A DNA stretch of 13,103 nt from VRUE01 sp035997045 (GTDB lineage: Bacteria > Actinomycetota > Thermoleophilia > Solirubrobacterales > 70-9). The notes below the pieces were generated by a model, which was given only the letters and a program-made list of their open reading frames with translations, was not told the origin of the DNA and ran no database searches. The stretch spans positions 1 to 13,103 of the forward strand of contig DASYIY010000018.1 in assembly GCA_035997045.1 (NCBI GenBank), given 5' to 3'. The position numbers and the translations under genes are program-made. Positions within the stretch are counted from its first letter, which is position 1, and each line of letters begins with the position of its first letter. Below, in pieces: positions 1-6,846 of this stretch.

Positions 1-278
1 GCCTCGAGCGAGGAGCCGTACTCGACGTAGCGCCGCTCGAGCCGGTGGTACCAGTTCATGCCGCTGATCCAGTGCTCGTCGGCGCCGCGGCCGGTGACGA
101 TCTCCGAGCAGGCGACCGGGGTCACCGAGGGGAAGCTCGAGACGCAGTCGGGGACCAGCACGCCGCGCTCGATCAGCGCCCCGAAGGTCGGCGCCTGCCC
201 CTCCTCGACGGCGCGCAGCAGCATGTCGGTGCGCAGCGAGTCGACGTAGGTGAGGATCAGCTTCTTGCGGGCCGGCAT
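1..278 (-). CDS. Alkaline-phosphatase-superfamily phosphodiesterase / nucleotide pyrophosphatase, N-terminal part (runs off the window)
   Basis: About 92 N-terminal codons are visible; the rest lies before base 1. The protein begins MPARKKLILTYVDSL, a beta strand ending in an Asp (D13) typical of the first metal ligand in type I phosphodiesterase/nucleotide pyrophosphatase enzymes. It continues with PTFGALIERGV (30-40) and the stretch FPSVTPVACSEIVTG (49-63), where T53 sits at the position of the metal-bound nucleophile Thr/Ser. An EHWISG stretch (68-73) corresponds to the family's ESHGI-type motif. Family knowledge: such enzymes hydrolyse phosphodiester or pyrophosphate bonds using two metals; the substrate cannot be told from this fragment. 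No signal peptide is visible, so a cytoplasmic location is likely. The ATG at 278 is the first in-frame ATG after the stop of the upstream membrane gene, 49 bases away; the purine-rich GGGAG touches the start, so the exact start is uncertain. Confidence 0.75.
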   Translation of the reverse strand, partial: MPARKKLILTYVDSLRTDMLLRAVEEGQAPTFGALIERGVLVPDCVSSFPSVTPVACSEIVTGRGADEHWISGMNWYHRLERRYVEYGSSLE

Positions 279-327
279 CTCCCGCGGATCATCGTGGAAG
301 CCGGCGACCGACCGGGTGAAGGCCGGG

Positions 328-732
328 CTAGCGGAGGACGCGGAGGCCGGCGTGTTTGCGCTGGGCCCGGCGGCGGCGTGAGATCGCGAGCCAGGCCAGC
401 AGCAGGACGACGGCGATGATCACGATCGGGACCAGCAGCGCGATCGCCGCCACCAGCAGAGCCGCGAGGCTGACGAAGAAGGCGAGGGCGCCGGCGGCCG
501 ATCCTTCGCGCCGGTTGGCGCCGGAGACGACGTCGGAGATGATCAGGCAGCCGGCGACGGCCCCGACCAGGCCGAGGATCGCGCCGAGGCCGCCATCGAT
601 CAGCAGGCCGACGACGACGCCGATCACGGCGGCGAGCATCGTCATCCGCCCGCGGGCGGACCCGTGAGTACCGGTGGTCCCGGCGAGCATGCCGATCGCC
701 AGGCCGATGCCGAGGTCTTTCAAGAAGTCCAC
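328..732 (-). CDS. Small multi-pass membrane protein of unknown function
   Basis: I do not recognise a family. From a GTG at 732 the product is 134 residues, VDFLKDLGIGLAIGM at the start and a strongly basic end (SRRRRAQRKHAGLRVLR). Hydrophobic stretches suggest about four membrane segments: a short one near the N-terminus, a Gly/Val-rich pair in the middle (MLAAVIGVVVGLLIDGG and AILGLVGAVAGCLIISDVV), and a long Ala/Leu/Ile segment before the basic tail. The positive-inside rule puts the C-terminus in the cytoplasm. The frame stays open to a GTG at 813, but the 732 start is preferred because a TAGTTT -10-like box lies eight bases before it, matching the arrangement at four other genes here. 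It is divergent from the aminotransferase and is followed 49 bases later by the phosphodiesterase, so the two minus-strand genes may share a transcript. No function is proposed. Confidence 0.6.
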   Translation of the reverse strand: MDFLKDLGIGLAIGMLAGTTGTHGSARGRMTMLAAVIGVVVGLLIDGGLGAILGLVGAVAGCLIISDVVSGANRREGSAAGALAFFVSLAALLVAAIALLVPIVIIAVVLLLAWLAISRRRRAQRKHAGLRVLR

Positions 733-740
733 GAGGGGAA

Positions 741-746
741 AAACTA
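741..746 (-). promoter_or_regulatory. Candidate -10 box for the membrane-protein gene
   Basis: Reading the minus strand, TAGTTT fits the actinobacterial TANNNT pattern and is followed by exactly eight bases and then the GTG at 732. No Shine-Dalgarno sequence and no convincing -35 are present, which would fit a leaderless transcript starting at or next to the GTG. Confidence 0.4.
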
Positions 747-826
747 GATGATTCGCGCGGCGGTGAGGTCGCAACCCCGCTTCCAGGCGATTACGTCGGC
801 CCGAATCCGCCACACTTCTATGCGGA

Positions 827-2257
827 ATGGCCGAAGTTCCACGACCCCGTCACCGCCGCCGCGCCCACTCGAGCGCCCGCGACCTGGAGCGCTACGCCGG
901 CCTCTTCGCCGAGCGGACCGGCGTCATGCGCTCCTCGGCGATGCGCGACCTGATGGCGGTGACGGCGCGCCCGGAGGTGATCTCGCTGGCGGGAGGCCTC
1001 CCGGACACCTCGACCTTCCCGCCGGAGAGCTTCGCCGCCGAGATGGCGCGGATCGCCCGCGACTCGGTGGCCGAGGCGCTGCAGTACGGACCGACCGAGG
1101 GCTTCGAGGAGACGGTCGACTGCATCCTCCAGGTGATGGGAGCGGAGGGGATGCTTCCCGACCCCGAGGACGTGATCGTCACCACCGGCGGCCAGCAGGC
1201 GATCGACCTGATCTGCAAGGCGCTGCTCGACCCCGGCGATGCGGTGATCTGCGAGGCACCGACCTACCCCGGCGCGATCCCGGTCTTCTGCAGCTACCAG
1301 GCCGAGACGATCCAGATCGAGTGCGACGCCGAGGGGATGCGGATCGACGAGCTGGAGGCGGCGCTGGAGCGGCTCGACGGAGAAGGCCGGCGGCCCAAGT
1401 TCGTCTACTCGGTGCCGACCTTCCAGAACCCTGCCGGGGTGACGATGTCGCTCGAGCGACGGCGGCGCCTGGTCGAGCTGGCGCGCTCGCGGGAGCTGCT
1501 CGTGGTCGAGGACAACCCGTACGGCCTGCTGCGCTTCGGCGGCGAGGCACTGCCACCGCTCTACCAGCTCGATGGCGGCGACTTCGTGATCTACGTCGGC
1601 ACCCTCTCGAAGATCCTCTCCCCCGGCATCCGCCTGGGCTGGGCGGTGACGCCGCCGCCGGTGATGGAGAAGGTGGTCCTCGGCAAGCAGGCCGCCGACC
1701 TCTGCACCTCGACCCTGACCCAGTACTTCGTCCGCGAGTACTTCGCCGAAGGGAACTGGAGGCAGTACATAGAGAGCCTGATCGGGATTTACCGCAGCCG
1801 GCGCGACGCGATGATCGAGGCGCTCGGGCGCCACTTCCCGGCGCAGGCCACCTGGACCGAGCCCGACGGCGGCCTCTTCATCTGGGCGACGCTGCCGCCC
1901 TACATCGACACCAGCGACCTACTGGCGAAGGCGCTGCGCGAGAACGTCGCCTTTGTTCCCGGCCAGGCCGCTTACGTCGACGGGCGCGGGCGCAACTCGA
2001 TGCGGCTCAACTTCTCTGCCGGCAACGAGGACGAGATCCGCGAGGGCATCCGCCGCATCGGCAAGACGATCGGCGAGCAGGTCGAGCTCTACGGAGCGCT
2101 GACGGGGAGTGACGCCAACTCGCATATGCCCGCAGGCGAAGCCGAGGACGTGGGGGGAATTGGCCAACGACCGAGGCCGTCTCCGTCCACATCCGATTCC
2201 CCGCAATCGGATTCGGTCGTTCTGCCGTTTCGCAAGACCGGCGAGGGCGGTGCATGA
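827..2257 (+). CDS. PLP-dependent aminotransferase, class I/II (2-aminoadipate/MocR-like fold type I)
   Basis: A 476-residue cytosolic fold-type I PLP enzyme without the N-terminal winged helix of true MocR regulators. Visible landmarks are ISLAGGLPD (52-60), TTGGQQAIDL (119-128, cofactor phosphate region), FQNPAGVT (199-206), VEDNPYG (227-233, Asp contacting the pyridine nitrogen), GTLSKILSPGIRLGW (258-272, with K262 as the Schiff-base lysine) and SMRLNFS (391-397, R393 binding the substrate carboxylate). This set is typical of the family annotated as 2-aminoadipate transaminase or broad-specificity aminotransferase; the substrate cannot be assigned. The last 50 or so residues (about 427-476) are a Ser/Pro/Asp-rich tail not expected of the family. 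ATGA overlap with ddl shows translational coupling, so a role in supplying or recycling an amino acid for the cell wall is a reasonable inference. No Shine-Dalgarno is visible before the ATG at 827. Confidence 0.9.
   Translation: MAEVPRPRHRRRAHSSARDLERYAGLFAERTGVMRSSAMRDLMAVTARPEVISLAGGLPDTSTFPPESFAAEMARIARDSVAEALQYGPTEGFEETVDCILQVMGAEGMLPDPEDVIVTTGGQQAIDLICKALLDPGDAVICEAPTYPGAIPVFCSYQAETIQIECDAEGMRIDELEAALERLDGEGRRPKFVYSVPTFQNPAGVTMSLERRRRLVELARSRELLVVEDNPYGLLRFGGEALPPLYQLDGGDFVIYVGTLSKILSPGIRLGWAVTPPPVMEKVVLGKQAADLCTSTLTQYFVREYFAEGNWRQYIESLIGIYRSRRDAMIEALGRHFPAQATWTEPDGGLFIWATLPPYIDTSDLLAKALRENVAFVPGQAAYVDGRGRNSMRLNFSAGNEDEIREGIRRIGKTIGEQVELYGALTGSDANSHMPAGEAEDVGGIGQRPRPSPSTSDSPQSDSVVLPFRKTGEGGA
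2191..2212 (+). other. Perfect hairpin inside the 3' tail of the aminotransferase gene
   Basis: ATCCGATT and AATCGGAT form a perfect eight-base-pair stem around the loop CCCCGC. It lies in the low-complexity tail region, 41 bases before the ddl start codon. There is no T-run directly behind it, so it is not a standard terminator; it could affect ddl expression or mRNA processing. Confidence 0.5.
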
Positions 2258-3186
2258 AGGTCGCGGTCCTGAAAGGCGGCCGTTCGCTCGAGCGGGGCGT
2301 CTCGCTGCGCTCGGGAGCACGGGTCGAAGACGCGCTGGGACGGCTTGGCCACGAGGTGCTCGCGGTCGAAGCCGACGGCGAGATGGTCGAGAAGCTGATC
2401 GCGGGCGAACCCGACGTCGCCTTTGTCGCCATGCACGGGATGGGCGGCGAGGACGGGACCACGCAGGAGCTGCTTGAAATCCTCGGCATCCCCTTCACCG
2501 GACCCGGCGTCGCCGCCTGCGCGCGCTGCATCGACAAGGTGCTCGCCAAGCACGACCTGCGTTCCGCCGGGATCCCGACGCCGGACTGGTTCGCCTTCAA
2601 CGAGACCGCCTTCCGCGAGTTGGGCGCCGCCGACGCCCTCAGCGGACTGGAGGAGCGGCTCGGTTTCCCGCTGGTGGTAAAGCCGAGCCGCGGCGGTTCG
2701 GCTCTCGGCGTCAGGTTCGCCGAGAATTGGTTCGACGTGCCCGAGGCGCTGATCTCAGCCTTCAGCTACGACGACCGGGTACTGCTCGAGCGCTTCGTCG
2801 AGGGGCGCGAGCTGGCGGTCAGCGTGCTCGGCGACGAGCCGCTGCCGGTCGTCGAGGCGATCCCGAACTCGGGCGACAGCTACGACTTCGAAGCTCGCTA
2901 CGAGATCGGTCGCACCTCGTTCGTCTGCCCGGCCGGACTCGGAGCGGACGAGGCTGCCGCGGTCACCGAGACAGCACTGGGCGCCTACGAGGCGCTCGGC
3001 TGCTCGGGCTTCTCGCGCGTCGACTTGATCCTCGGCGCGGGCGGACCACAGGTGCTCGAGGTCAACGCGATTCCCGGCCTCACCGACACCAGTCTCCTCC
3101 CCCAGGCCGCCGAGGCCGCCGGGATGTCGTTCGAGCAACTGGTCGAGCGGATTCTCGAGCTGGCGCTGGCGCCCGCTAACGCTTAG
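2254..3186 (+). CDS. ddl: D-alanine--D-alanine ligase
   Basis: A 310-residue ATP-grasp enzyme joining two D-Ala into the dipeptide used for the UDP-MurNAc-pentapeptide, in the cytoplasm. The N-terminal substrate domain shows GGRSLERGVSL (8-18), where E13 corresponds to the D-Ala-binding Glu, and MHGMGGEDGTTQELLEILG (60-78). The ATP-grasp core shows VVKPSRGGSALGV (141-153), LERFVEGRELAVSVLG (178-193), YDFEARY (210-216), SRVDLIL (254-260) and LEVNAIPGLTDTSLLP (268-283). Y216 is the tyrosine that marks D-Ala-D-Ala rather than D-Ala-D-Lac specificity. R255, D257, E269 and N271 fit the phosphate and metal ligands. The usual GSSVG loop reads GSALG; the Ser that forms the Glu-Ser-Tyr network is kept (S149). 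The length matches short Ddl proteins. The start overlaps the aminotransferase stop as ATGA and has GAGGGCGG upstream. The end overlaps the convergent DUF151 gene by four bases. Confidence 0.96.
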   Translation: MKVAVLKGGRSLERGVSLRSGARVEDALGRLGHEVLAVEADGEMVEKLIAGEPDVAFVAMHGMGGEDGTTQELLEILGIPFTGPGVAACARCIDKVLAKHDLRSAGIPTPDWFAFNETAFRELGAADALSGLEERLGFPLVVKPSRGGSALGVRFAENWFDVPEALISAFSYDDRVLLERFVEGRELAVSVLGDEPLPVVEAIPNSGDSYDFEARYEIGRTSFVCPAGLGADEAAAVTETALGAYEALGCSGFSRVDLILGAGGPQVLEVNAIPGLTDTSLLPQAAEAAGMSFEQLVERILELALAPANA

Positions 3187-3668
3187 GAGTCCTCGCCCTG
3201 GGCGAAGTCGTCGGGGGTGACCTCGTCGAGGAACTCTTTGAATTTGTCGACGACCTCCTCGGTGTCCTCGACGTCGTGCTCGAACTCGATCGCCGACTCC
3301 TCGATCACGTCCTCGTCGGCAAAGATCGGGGCGGACACACGAACGGCGAGGGCGAGGGCGTCGGAGGGGCGCGAGTCGATCTCCATCTCGGTGCCGTTGA
3401 TCGAGACCGTGATCGAGGCGTAGAAGGTGTTGTCGCGCAGCTCCGTCACCGAGACCCGCTCGCATTTGGCGTCGAGCTGCTCGAGCAGGTCGGAGAGTAG
3501 GTCGTGGGTCATCGGCCGCGGCGTCGAGGCTCCCTGCAGCTTCATCAGGATCGCCGCCGCCTCCGGGTGACCGATCCAGATCGGCAGGAACTTATTGCTG
3601 TCGACGGTCTTCAGCAAGACGATCGGCTGCTTGCCGACCATGTCAAAGCTGACGCCGTAGATCTGCAT
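3183..3668 (-). CDS. Bifunctional nuclease-domain protein (DUF151/BFN family)
   Basis: From the ATG at 3668 the protein has 161 residues. It carries the DUF151 core: LPIWIG (28-33), RPMTHDLL (51-58), DNTFYA (79-84) and DSRPSDALALA (98-108). The C-terminal part KFKEFLDEVTPDDF (142-155) closely resembles mycobacterial members. Family knowledge: the plant homologue has DNase and RNase activity, and a Thermotoga homologue has a known fold; the role in bacteria is poorly defined. The acidic C-terminal region (about 117-141) is Asp/Glu-rich. An in-frame GTG at 3677 is an alternative start that would add three residues and lie three bases from the tRNA-Ile 3' end. Neither start has a Shine-Dalgarno, because the tRNA occupies the upstream sequence. 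The stop codon shares the bases TTAG with the convergent ddl stop. Confidence 0.92.
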   Translation of the reverse strand: MQIYGVSFDMVGKQPIVLLKTVDSNKFLPIWIGHPEAAAILMKLQGASTPRPMTHDLLSDLLEQLDAKCERVSVTELRDNTFYASITVSINGTEMEIDSRPSDALALAVRVSAPIFADEDVIEESAIEFEHDVEDTEEVVDKFKEFLDEVTPDDFAQGEDS

Positions 3669-3680
3669 CTGTTGCACGAG

Positions 3681-3754
<74 letters not shown>

Positions 3755-3766
3755 GCAGCCAAGCGA

Positions 3767-3772
3767 AGGATA
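3767..3772 (-). promoter_or_regulatory. Candidate -10 box for tRNA-Ile
   Basis: TATCCT on the minus strand lies 12 bases before the mature tRNA 5' end, in the 50-base gap behind parB. No clear -35 is seen. The same hexamer occurs upstream of gyrB. Read-through from parB is the alternative. Confidence 0.3.
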
Positions 3773-3804
3773 GCGGGGGAATCGTGGCTGAAAGGCGGCG
3801 ACCC

Positions 3805-4677
3805 TCAGCGGCGGGCGCGCTTGAGAGTGCGAGCGAGCGCGAGTGCCTCGTCGAGGTCCTCGAAGCGGATCTCGACGGCGATCTCCCCTCCCCTGGGCCG
3901 CACCGTCACCTCGTGGCCGAAGGCGGACGCGAGCTTGTCCGTCGCCTCGCGGATCGCAGCGGCCTCCTCGGGCGCCAGCGCAGCGCGAGAGCTGCTTTTC
4001 TTCTTTGGCTGGCCAGCCAGCTTAGCCCTGTTCTCGGTCTCGCGGACCGACCAGCCGCCGTGAGCCGCGTCGCGGGCGAGGCGGCGGCGGACGTCATTCC
4101 CCTCGGCGGCGAGTAGGGCCTTGCCGTGGCCCTCGCTGAGCTCGCCCGACTCGAGCAGCTCGATCGCCTCGTCGGGAAGATCCAGCAAGCGAATCAGGTT
4201 GGAGACCGCCGGACGGCTGCGGCCGACGCGTCGTGCCAGCTCCTCCTTGGAGAGGCCGAGCTCGTCGACCAAAGCGGCGCAGGCGCGGGCCTCGTCGACG
4301 GGATTGAGATCCTCGCGCACCATATTCTCGATCAGCGCCACCTGCAGCCGCTCGGCCAGCTCCTGGTCGCGAACCACGGCCGGCACCTTCTCGAGGCCGG
4401 CGGTTTGGGCCGCACGCCAGCGCCGTTCGCCGGCGATCAGCTCGTAGCTACCGTCGGGGAGGGGACGGACGAGCAGCGGCTGCACGACGCCGTTGGTTTC
4501 GATCGAGGAAGCAAGCCCGGCCAGAGCCTCGGGATCGATCTTGGTCCGCGGCTGGTTCGGATTTGGCTTGATCAGCTCGATCGGCAGCTCGCGCAGCTCT
4601 CCGGCCTGCTCGGCGGCCGCCTCGGGGAGGATCGCCGCGAGGCCGCTGCCGAGGCCGCGGCGGGCCGCCTTAGCCAC
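3805..4677 (-). CDS. parB: Chromosome-partitioning protein ParB
   Basis: A 290-residue ParB/Spo0J CTPase that loads on parS and spreads along origin DNA. The N-terminus RRGLGSGLAAILP (6-18) is the ParA-interacting arm. The ParB/Srx domain follows, with LPIELIKPNPNQPR (31-44), the CTP-binding GERRWRAAQ (83-91) and ENMVREDLNPVDEA (117-130). A helix-turn-helix lies at about 142-163 (LSKEELARRVGRSRPAVSNL) and reads parS. The C-terminal dimerisation domain ends at RFEDLDEALALARTLKRARR, with a Lys/Ser-rich linker near residues 223-232. The GTG start at 4677 lies within the end of parA, overlapping by eight bases, so the two are translationally coupled. A parS site is present at 7966-7981. The downstream neighbour is tRNA-Ile rather than the trxA/cwlM genes often found after parB in other actinobacteria. 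Confidence 0.97.
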   Translation of the reverse strand: MAKAARRGLGSGLAAILPEAAAEQAGELRELPIELIKPNPNQPRTKIDPEALAGLASSIETNGVVQPLLVRPLPDGSYELIAGERRWRAAQTAGLEKVPAVVRDQELAERLQVALIENMVREDLNPVDEARACAALVDELGLSKEELARRVGRSRPAVSNLIRLLDLPDEAIELLESGELSEGHGKALLAAEGNDVRRRLARDAAHGGWSVRETENRAKLAGQPKKKSSSRAALAPEEAAAIREATDKLASAFGHEVTVRPRGGEIAVEIRFEDLDEALALARTLKRARR

Positions 4678-5428
4678 GCTCGACCAGCTCTCCGGCGAGG
4701 GCGCGATAGGCGTCAGCGCCGCGCGAGTTGGGCGAGTGCTCGGTCACGGGCAGACCATAGCTCGGCGCCTCGGCGACTCTGACGCTGCGGGGGATGACCG
4801 TTTTGAAGACCATCTCGGGGAAGTGCTGGCGCAGTTCGCGCTCGACGTCTTGCGCCAGGCGGGTGCGCTCGTCGTACATGGTGACCAGCAGGCCCGACAC
4901 CTCAAGAGCGGGGTTGAGCTCGCGCCGGATCGTCGCCAGGGTGTCGAGGAACTGGACCAGGCCCTCCAGCGCCAGGTACTCGGCCTGCACCGGCACGATC
5001 ACCCGGTCTGCGGCAGTGAGGGCGTTGACGCTGACCGGCCCGAGCGAGGGGGGGCAGTCGAGCAGCGTGTAGGCAAAGCGCTCGCGGACCGGCCCGAGGC
5101 GCTCCCGCAGGCGAGTCTCGGAGCCGTCGATCCGGGGCAGCTCCACGGCGGCGCCGGCGAGATCGCGGTTGGCAGGTACCAACCAGAGGTTGTCGGGCCC
5201 GGCTGGGCGCGCCGCCTCGGCGACCGAGACGTCGCCGGTCAGGCAGTCGTAGGAAGAGGGGTGCATGTCGCGCTCGCCACCGAGGGCGACGGTTGCGTTG
5301 CACTGCGGATCGAGGTCGACGAGGAGGGTCTGGGCGCCCGAGGCGGCGACGCAGGCAGCGACGTTGACCGCGGTCGTCGTCTTGCCGACGCCGCCCTTTT
5401 GGTTTGAGATCGCGTAGACGACGCCCAT
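4670..5428 (-). CDS. parA: Chromosome-partitioning ATPase ParA
   Basis: A 252-residue deviant-Walker ATPase that binds nucleoid DNA and moves ParB-parS complexes apart. The deviant Walker A KGGVGKTT (11-18) carries the signature first lysine K11; DLDPQ (38-42) is the A' motif; TLLDCPPSLG (121-130) is Walker B with D124. It lacks an N-terminal DNA-binding extension, as expected for a chromosomal (type Ib) ParA. It overlaps parB by eight bases. The ATG at 5428 has no Shine-Dalgarno, but TAGTCT lies eight bases before it, so the par genes may be transcribed from their own leaderless promoter as well as from the rsmG side, which ends 24 bases upstream. Confidence 0.97.
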   Translation of the reverse strand: MGVVYAISNQKGGVGKTTTAVNVAACVAASGAQTLLVDLDPQCNATVALGGERDMHPSSYDCLTGDVSVAEAARPAGPDNLWLVPANRDLAGAAVELPRIDGSETRLRERLGPVRERFAYTLLDCPPSLGPVSVNALTAADRVIVPVQAEYLALEGLVQFLDTLATIRRELNPALEVSGLLVTMYDERTRLAQDVERELRQHFPEMVFKTVIPRSVRVAEAPSYGLPVTEHSPNSRGADAYRALAGELVERG

Positions 5429-5436
5429 GGCGAGGC

Positions 5437-5442
5437 AGACTA
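5437..5442 (-). promoter_or_regulatory. Candidate -10 box for parAB
   Basis: TAGTCT on the minus strand is followed by eight bases and the parA ATG. It sits in the 24-base gap behind rsmG. No -35 or Shine-Dalgarno is recognisable, which fits a leaderless mRNA. Confidence 0.4.
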
Positions 5443-5452
5443 TTGCCGAGGC

Positions 5453-6163
5453 CTAGCCGCAGGGGCGCTTCTTCGCCATGCCCGGACGGCGAGGGAGCTT
5501 AGGAGGCGTGGGACCGCTCTTGCGGAGCAGATGCAGGTGACGGTGCTCGCTGCCCGCGTACGGGCCCACATGGAGGATTTGCTCGGGTTGCATTGCCAGT
5601 TTCTCTGCCGCGTTTGTGAGCTGTGCCTCCTCGTCGGCGTCGCGTTTGCCCTTCCAGGCGACAAGGACTCCGCCGTCGGTGAGCAGCGGCGAGGCGAGCT
5701 CGGCGAGAGTGGAGAGGCGGCCCACCGCGCGGGCGGTCACGGCCGCGTAGGCCTCGCGGCCTTCGCCTTCAGCCAGCTCCTCCGATCGGGCGTTGAGGAC
5801 TCGGGCATTCTTGATCTCGGCCTCTTCGATCGCGCGCTGAATGAATTCGCACTTGCGGCCCACCGACTCGATCAGGTCGACTTGGGCGTCGGGCAGGGCA
5901 ACAGCCAGCACAAGCCCAGGAAACCCCGCTCCAGAGCCAATATCGGCGATACGAGATGCCGTTGCCAGCTGCTCGAACTCAAGTCCGGTGAGGCTATCGG
6001 CGACGTGCACCTTCCAGGCCCGGCCGGGGTCGGTGATGGAACTGACCGACGCCCGCTCCACCTCCAAAAGCTCCAGAACAACCGTGATCGTCGCCCGCTG
6101 CGCCTCGTTGAGGGAGCGCCCCGGTGGGGGTGGAGCGTCTTGTACTTTTTCGCCTCCAGCCAT
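5453..6163 (-). CDS. rsmG: 16S rRNA (guanine527-N7)-methyltransferase RsmG
   Basis: A 236-residue class I methyltransferase (from the ATG at 6163) that methylates G527 of 16S rRNA using S-adenosylmethionine. It shows WKVHVADSLTGLE (50-62), the SAM-binding DIGSGAGFPGL (74-84), DLIESVGRKCEF (96-107) and ARAVGRLSTLAELASPLL, followed by the late VAWKGK strand. The C-terminus ends in a basic tail with PGMAKKRPCG. The usual NLT motif before the Trp-Lys-His stretch reads SSIT. The frame is open upstream to a GTG at 6211, but the residues before 6163 come from the arm of the palindromic element at 6109-6226. Even from 6163 the first 15 or so residues (MAGGEKVQDAPPPPG) are encoded by that element; the conserved domain starts at LNEAQRATI. 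No good Shine-Dalgarno is visible. Confidence 0.93.
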   Translation of the reverse strand: MAGGEKVQDAPPPPGRSLNEAQRATITVVLELLEVERASVSSITDPGRAWKVHVADSLTGLEFEQLATASRIADIGSGAGFPGLVLAVALPDAQVDLIESVGRKCEFIQRAIEEAEIKNARVLNARSEELAEGEGREAYAAVTARAVGRLSTLAELASPLLTDGGVLVAWKGKRDADEEAQLTNAAEKLAMQPEQILHVGPYAGSEHRHLHLLRKSGPTPPKLPRRPGMAKKRPCG

Positions 6164-6226
6164 GGTCCGCAGCCGCAAACGCGGCTCGAAAAAGTTAAGC
6201 GGAACCCCCACCGGGGCGCTCCCTCA
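6109..6226. repeat. Palindromic element A (jag-rsmG junction)
   Basis: A long inverted repeat. The outer arms are perfect over 23 bases: 6109-6131 begins TGAGGGAGCGCCCC and 6204-6226 is its exact reverse complement. The inner arms are ACTTTTTCG (6144-6152) and CGAAAAAGT (6187-6195), around a 34-base loop that carries its own hairpin, AGCCGC-GTTT-GCGGCT on the minus strand. The left inner arm is part of the 14-mer CTTGTACTTTTTCG (6139-6152), found identically in element B. The jag stop codon is the last three bases of one arm, and the rsmG start codon lies in the loop. No target duplication is evident. It may be a MITE- or REP-like repeat or a structured RNA element. Confidence 0.85.
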
Positions 6227-6706
6227 CTCCGCGACCAAAGGAGCAACGACCACGCACCGATGCGGTTCGTCGCCTTCGCTGTACGTCTCGACGCCGGCCC
6301 GGTCCTTGAGGTGCTCGTGGACGACGCGGCGCTCCTGGGCGCTCATCGGATCCAACTCGACGCTCTCGCTACCGCCGAGCGCCTGCTCGGCGGCCCGATC
6401 GGCCCGCGCGGTCAAAGTTTCCCGGCGACGCTCCCGATAATCGGCAGCATCGACGACAACCCGCTTGCGCTCGCGCATCCCGCGAAAAGCGGCCTGGTAG
6501 GCCAGCAGCTGCAGCGCATCGATCGTCTGGCCGCGCTTGCCGATCAGCAAGCCGTAGTCGTCGTCGCCCTCGACGGAAGCAGTAATGCGGTCGTCCTCCT
6601 CCTTGATCTCGACCTCGCCATCGAGGTCAAGCTCATCGAGAACGCCCTCGACAATCTCCCGAACCCGCTCCACGGGCTCCTGTGGCCAGTCGTCAGCTCC
6701 AGTCAC
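6224..6706 (-). CDS. jag: Jag/KhpB-family RNA-binding protein (KH + R3H)
   Basis: From the GTG at 6706 the product has 160 residues. It has a KH domain (about 41-90) with the RNA-binding GKRG loop (56-59) in DYGLLIGKRGQTIDALQ, and an R3H domain (about 95-158) with the R126-H130 pair in SAQERRVVHEHL and the ending EPHRCVVVAP. The Jag-N domain present in Firmicutes proteins is missing, as is usual in actinobacteria. Family knowledge: Jag/KhpB binds RNA with KhpA and is linked to cell-wall synthesis and division; its gene usually follows yidC, as here. The frame extends to a GTG at 6754, but the 6706 start is preferred because TAGACT stands eight bases before it and the extra residues look unconserved. 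The stop TGA forms the outer end of element A. Confidence 0.92.
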   Translation of the reverse strand: MTGADDWPQEPVERVREIVEGVLDELDLDGEVEIKEEDDRITASVEGDDDYGLLIGKRGQTIDALQLLAYQAAFRGMRERKRVVVDAADYRERRRETLTARADRAAEQALGGSESVELDPMSAQERRVVHEHLKDRAGVETYSEGDEPHRCVVVAPLVAE

Positions 6707-6714
6707 AGTGGTGC

Positions 6715-6720
6715 AGTCTA
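6715..6720 (-). promoter_or_regulatory. Candidate -10 box for jag
   Basis: TAGACT on the minus strand is followed by eight bases and the preferred jag GTG. It would give jag and rsmG a promoter separate from rpmH-yidC and located downstream of element B. No Shine-Dalgarno is present. Confidence 0.4.
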
Positions 6721-6846
6721 TGCGCGGGAGCCCAGGCGCGGCGGGTCCTGTCACCGAATGGGGCCCACCAACCTTCCGGGGGCGGCTTCGCCACCTCCTC
6801 AGAGCGCGGCTACGAATCGAGGCCGTTCAGCTCTGGCCTGAGTGAG

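Noticed and set aside
748..2112. 454-codon plus-strand frame overlapping the aminotransferase
   Set aside because: It is an Arg/Ala/Gly/Pro-rich shadow in another frame; the aminotransferase frame carries all catalytic motifs.
3756..3790. CAGCCA/TGGCTG inverted repeat behind parB as a terminator
   Set aside because: Only six pairs with a loop of over 20 bases and no T-run.
6690..6800. 34-codon minus-strand frame behind a GAGGAG sequence in the yidC-jag gap
   Set aside because: The purine stretch touches the GTG with no spacing, and the frame overlaps the jag start; no sign of conservation.
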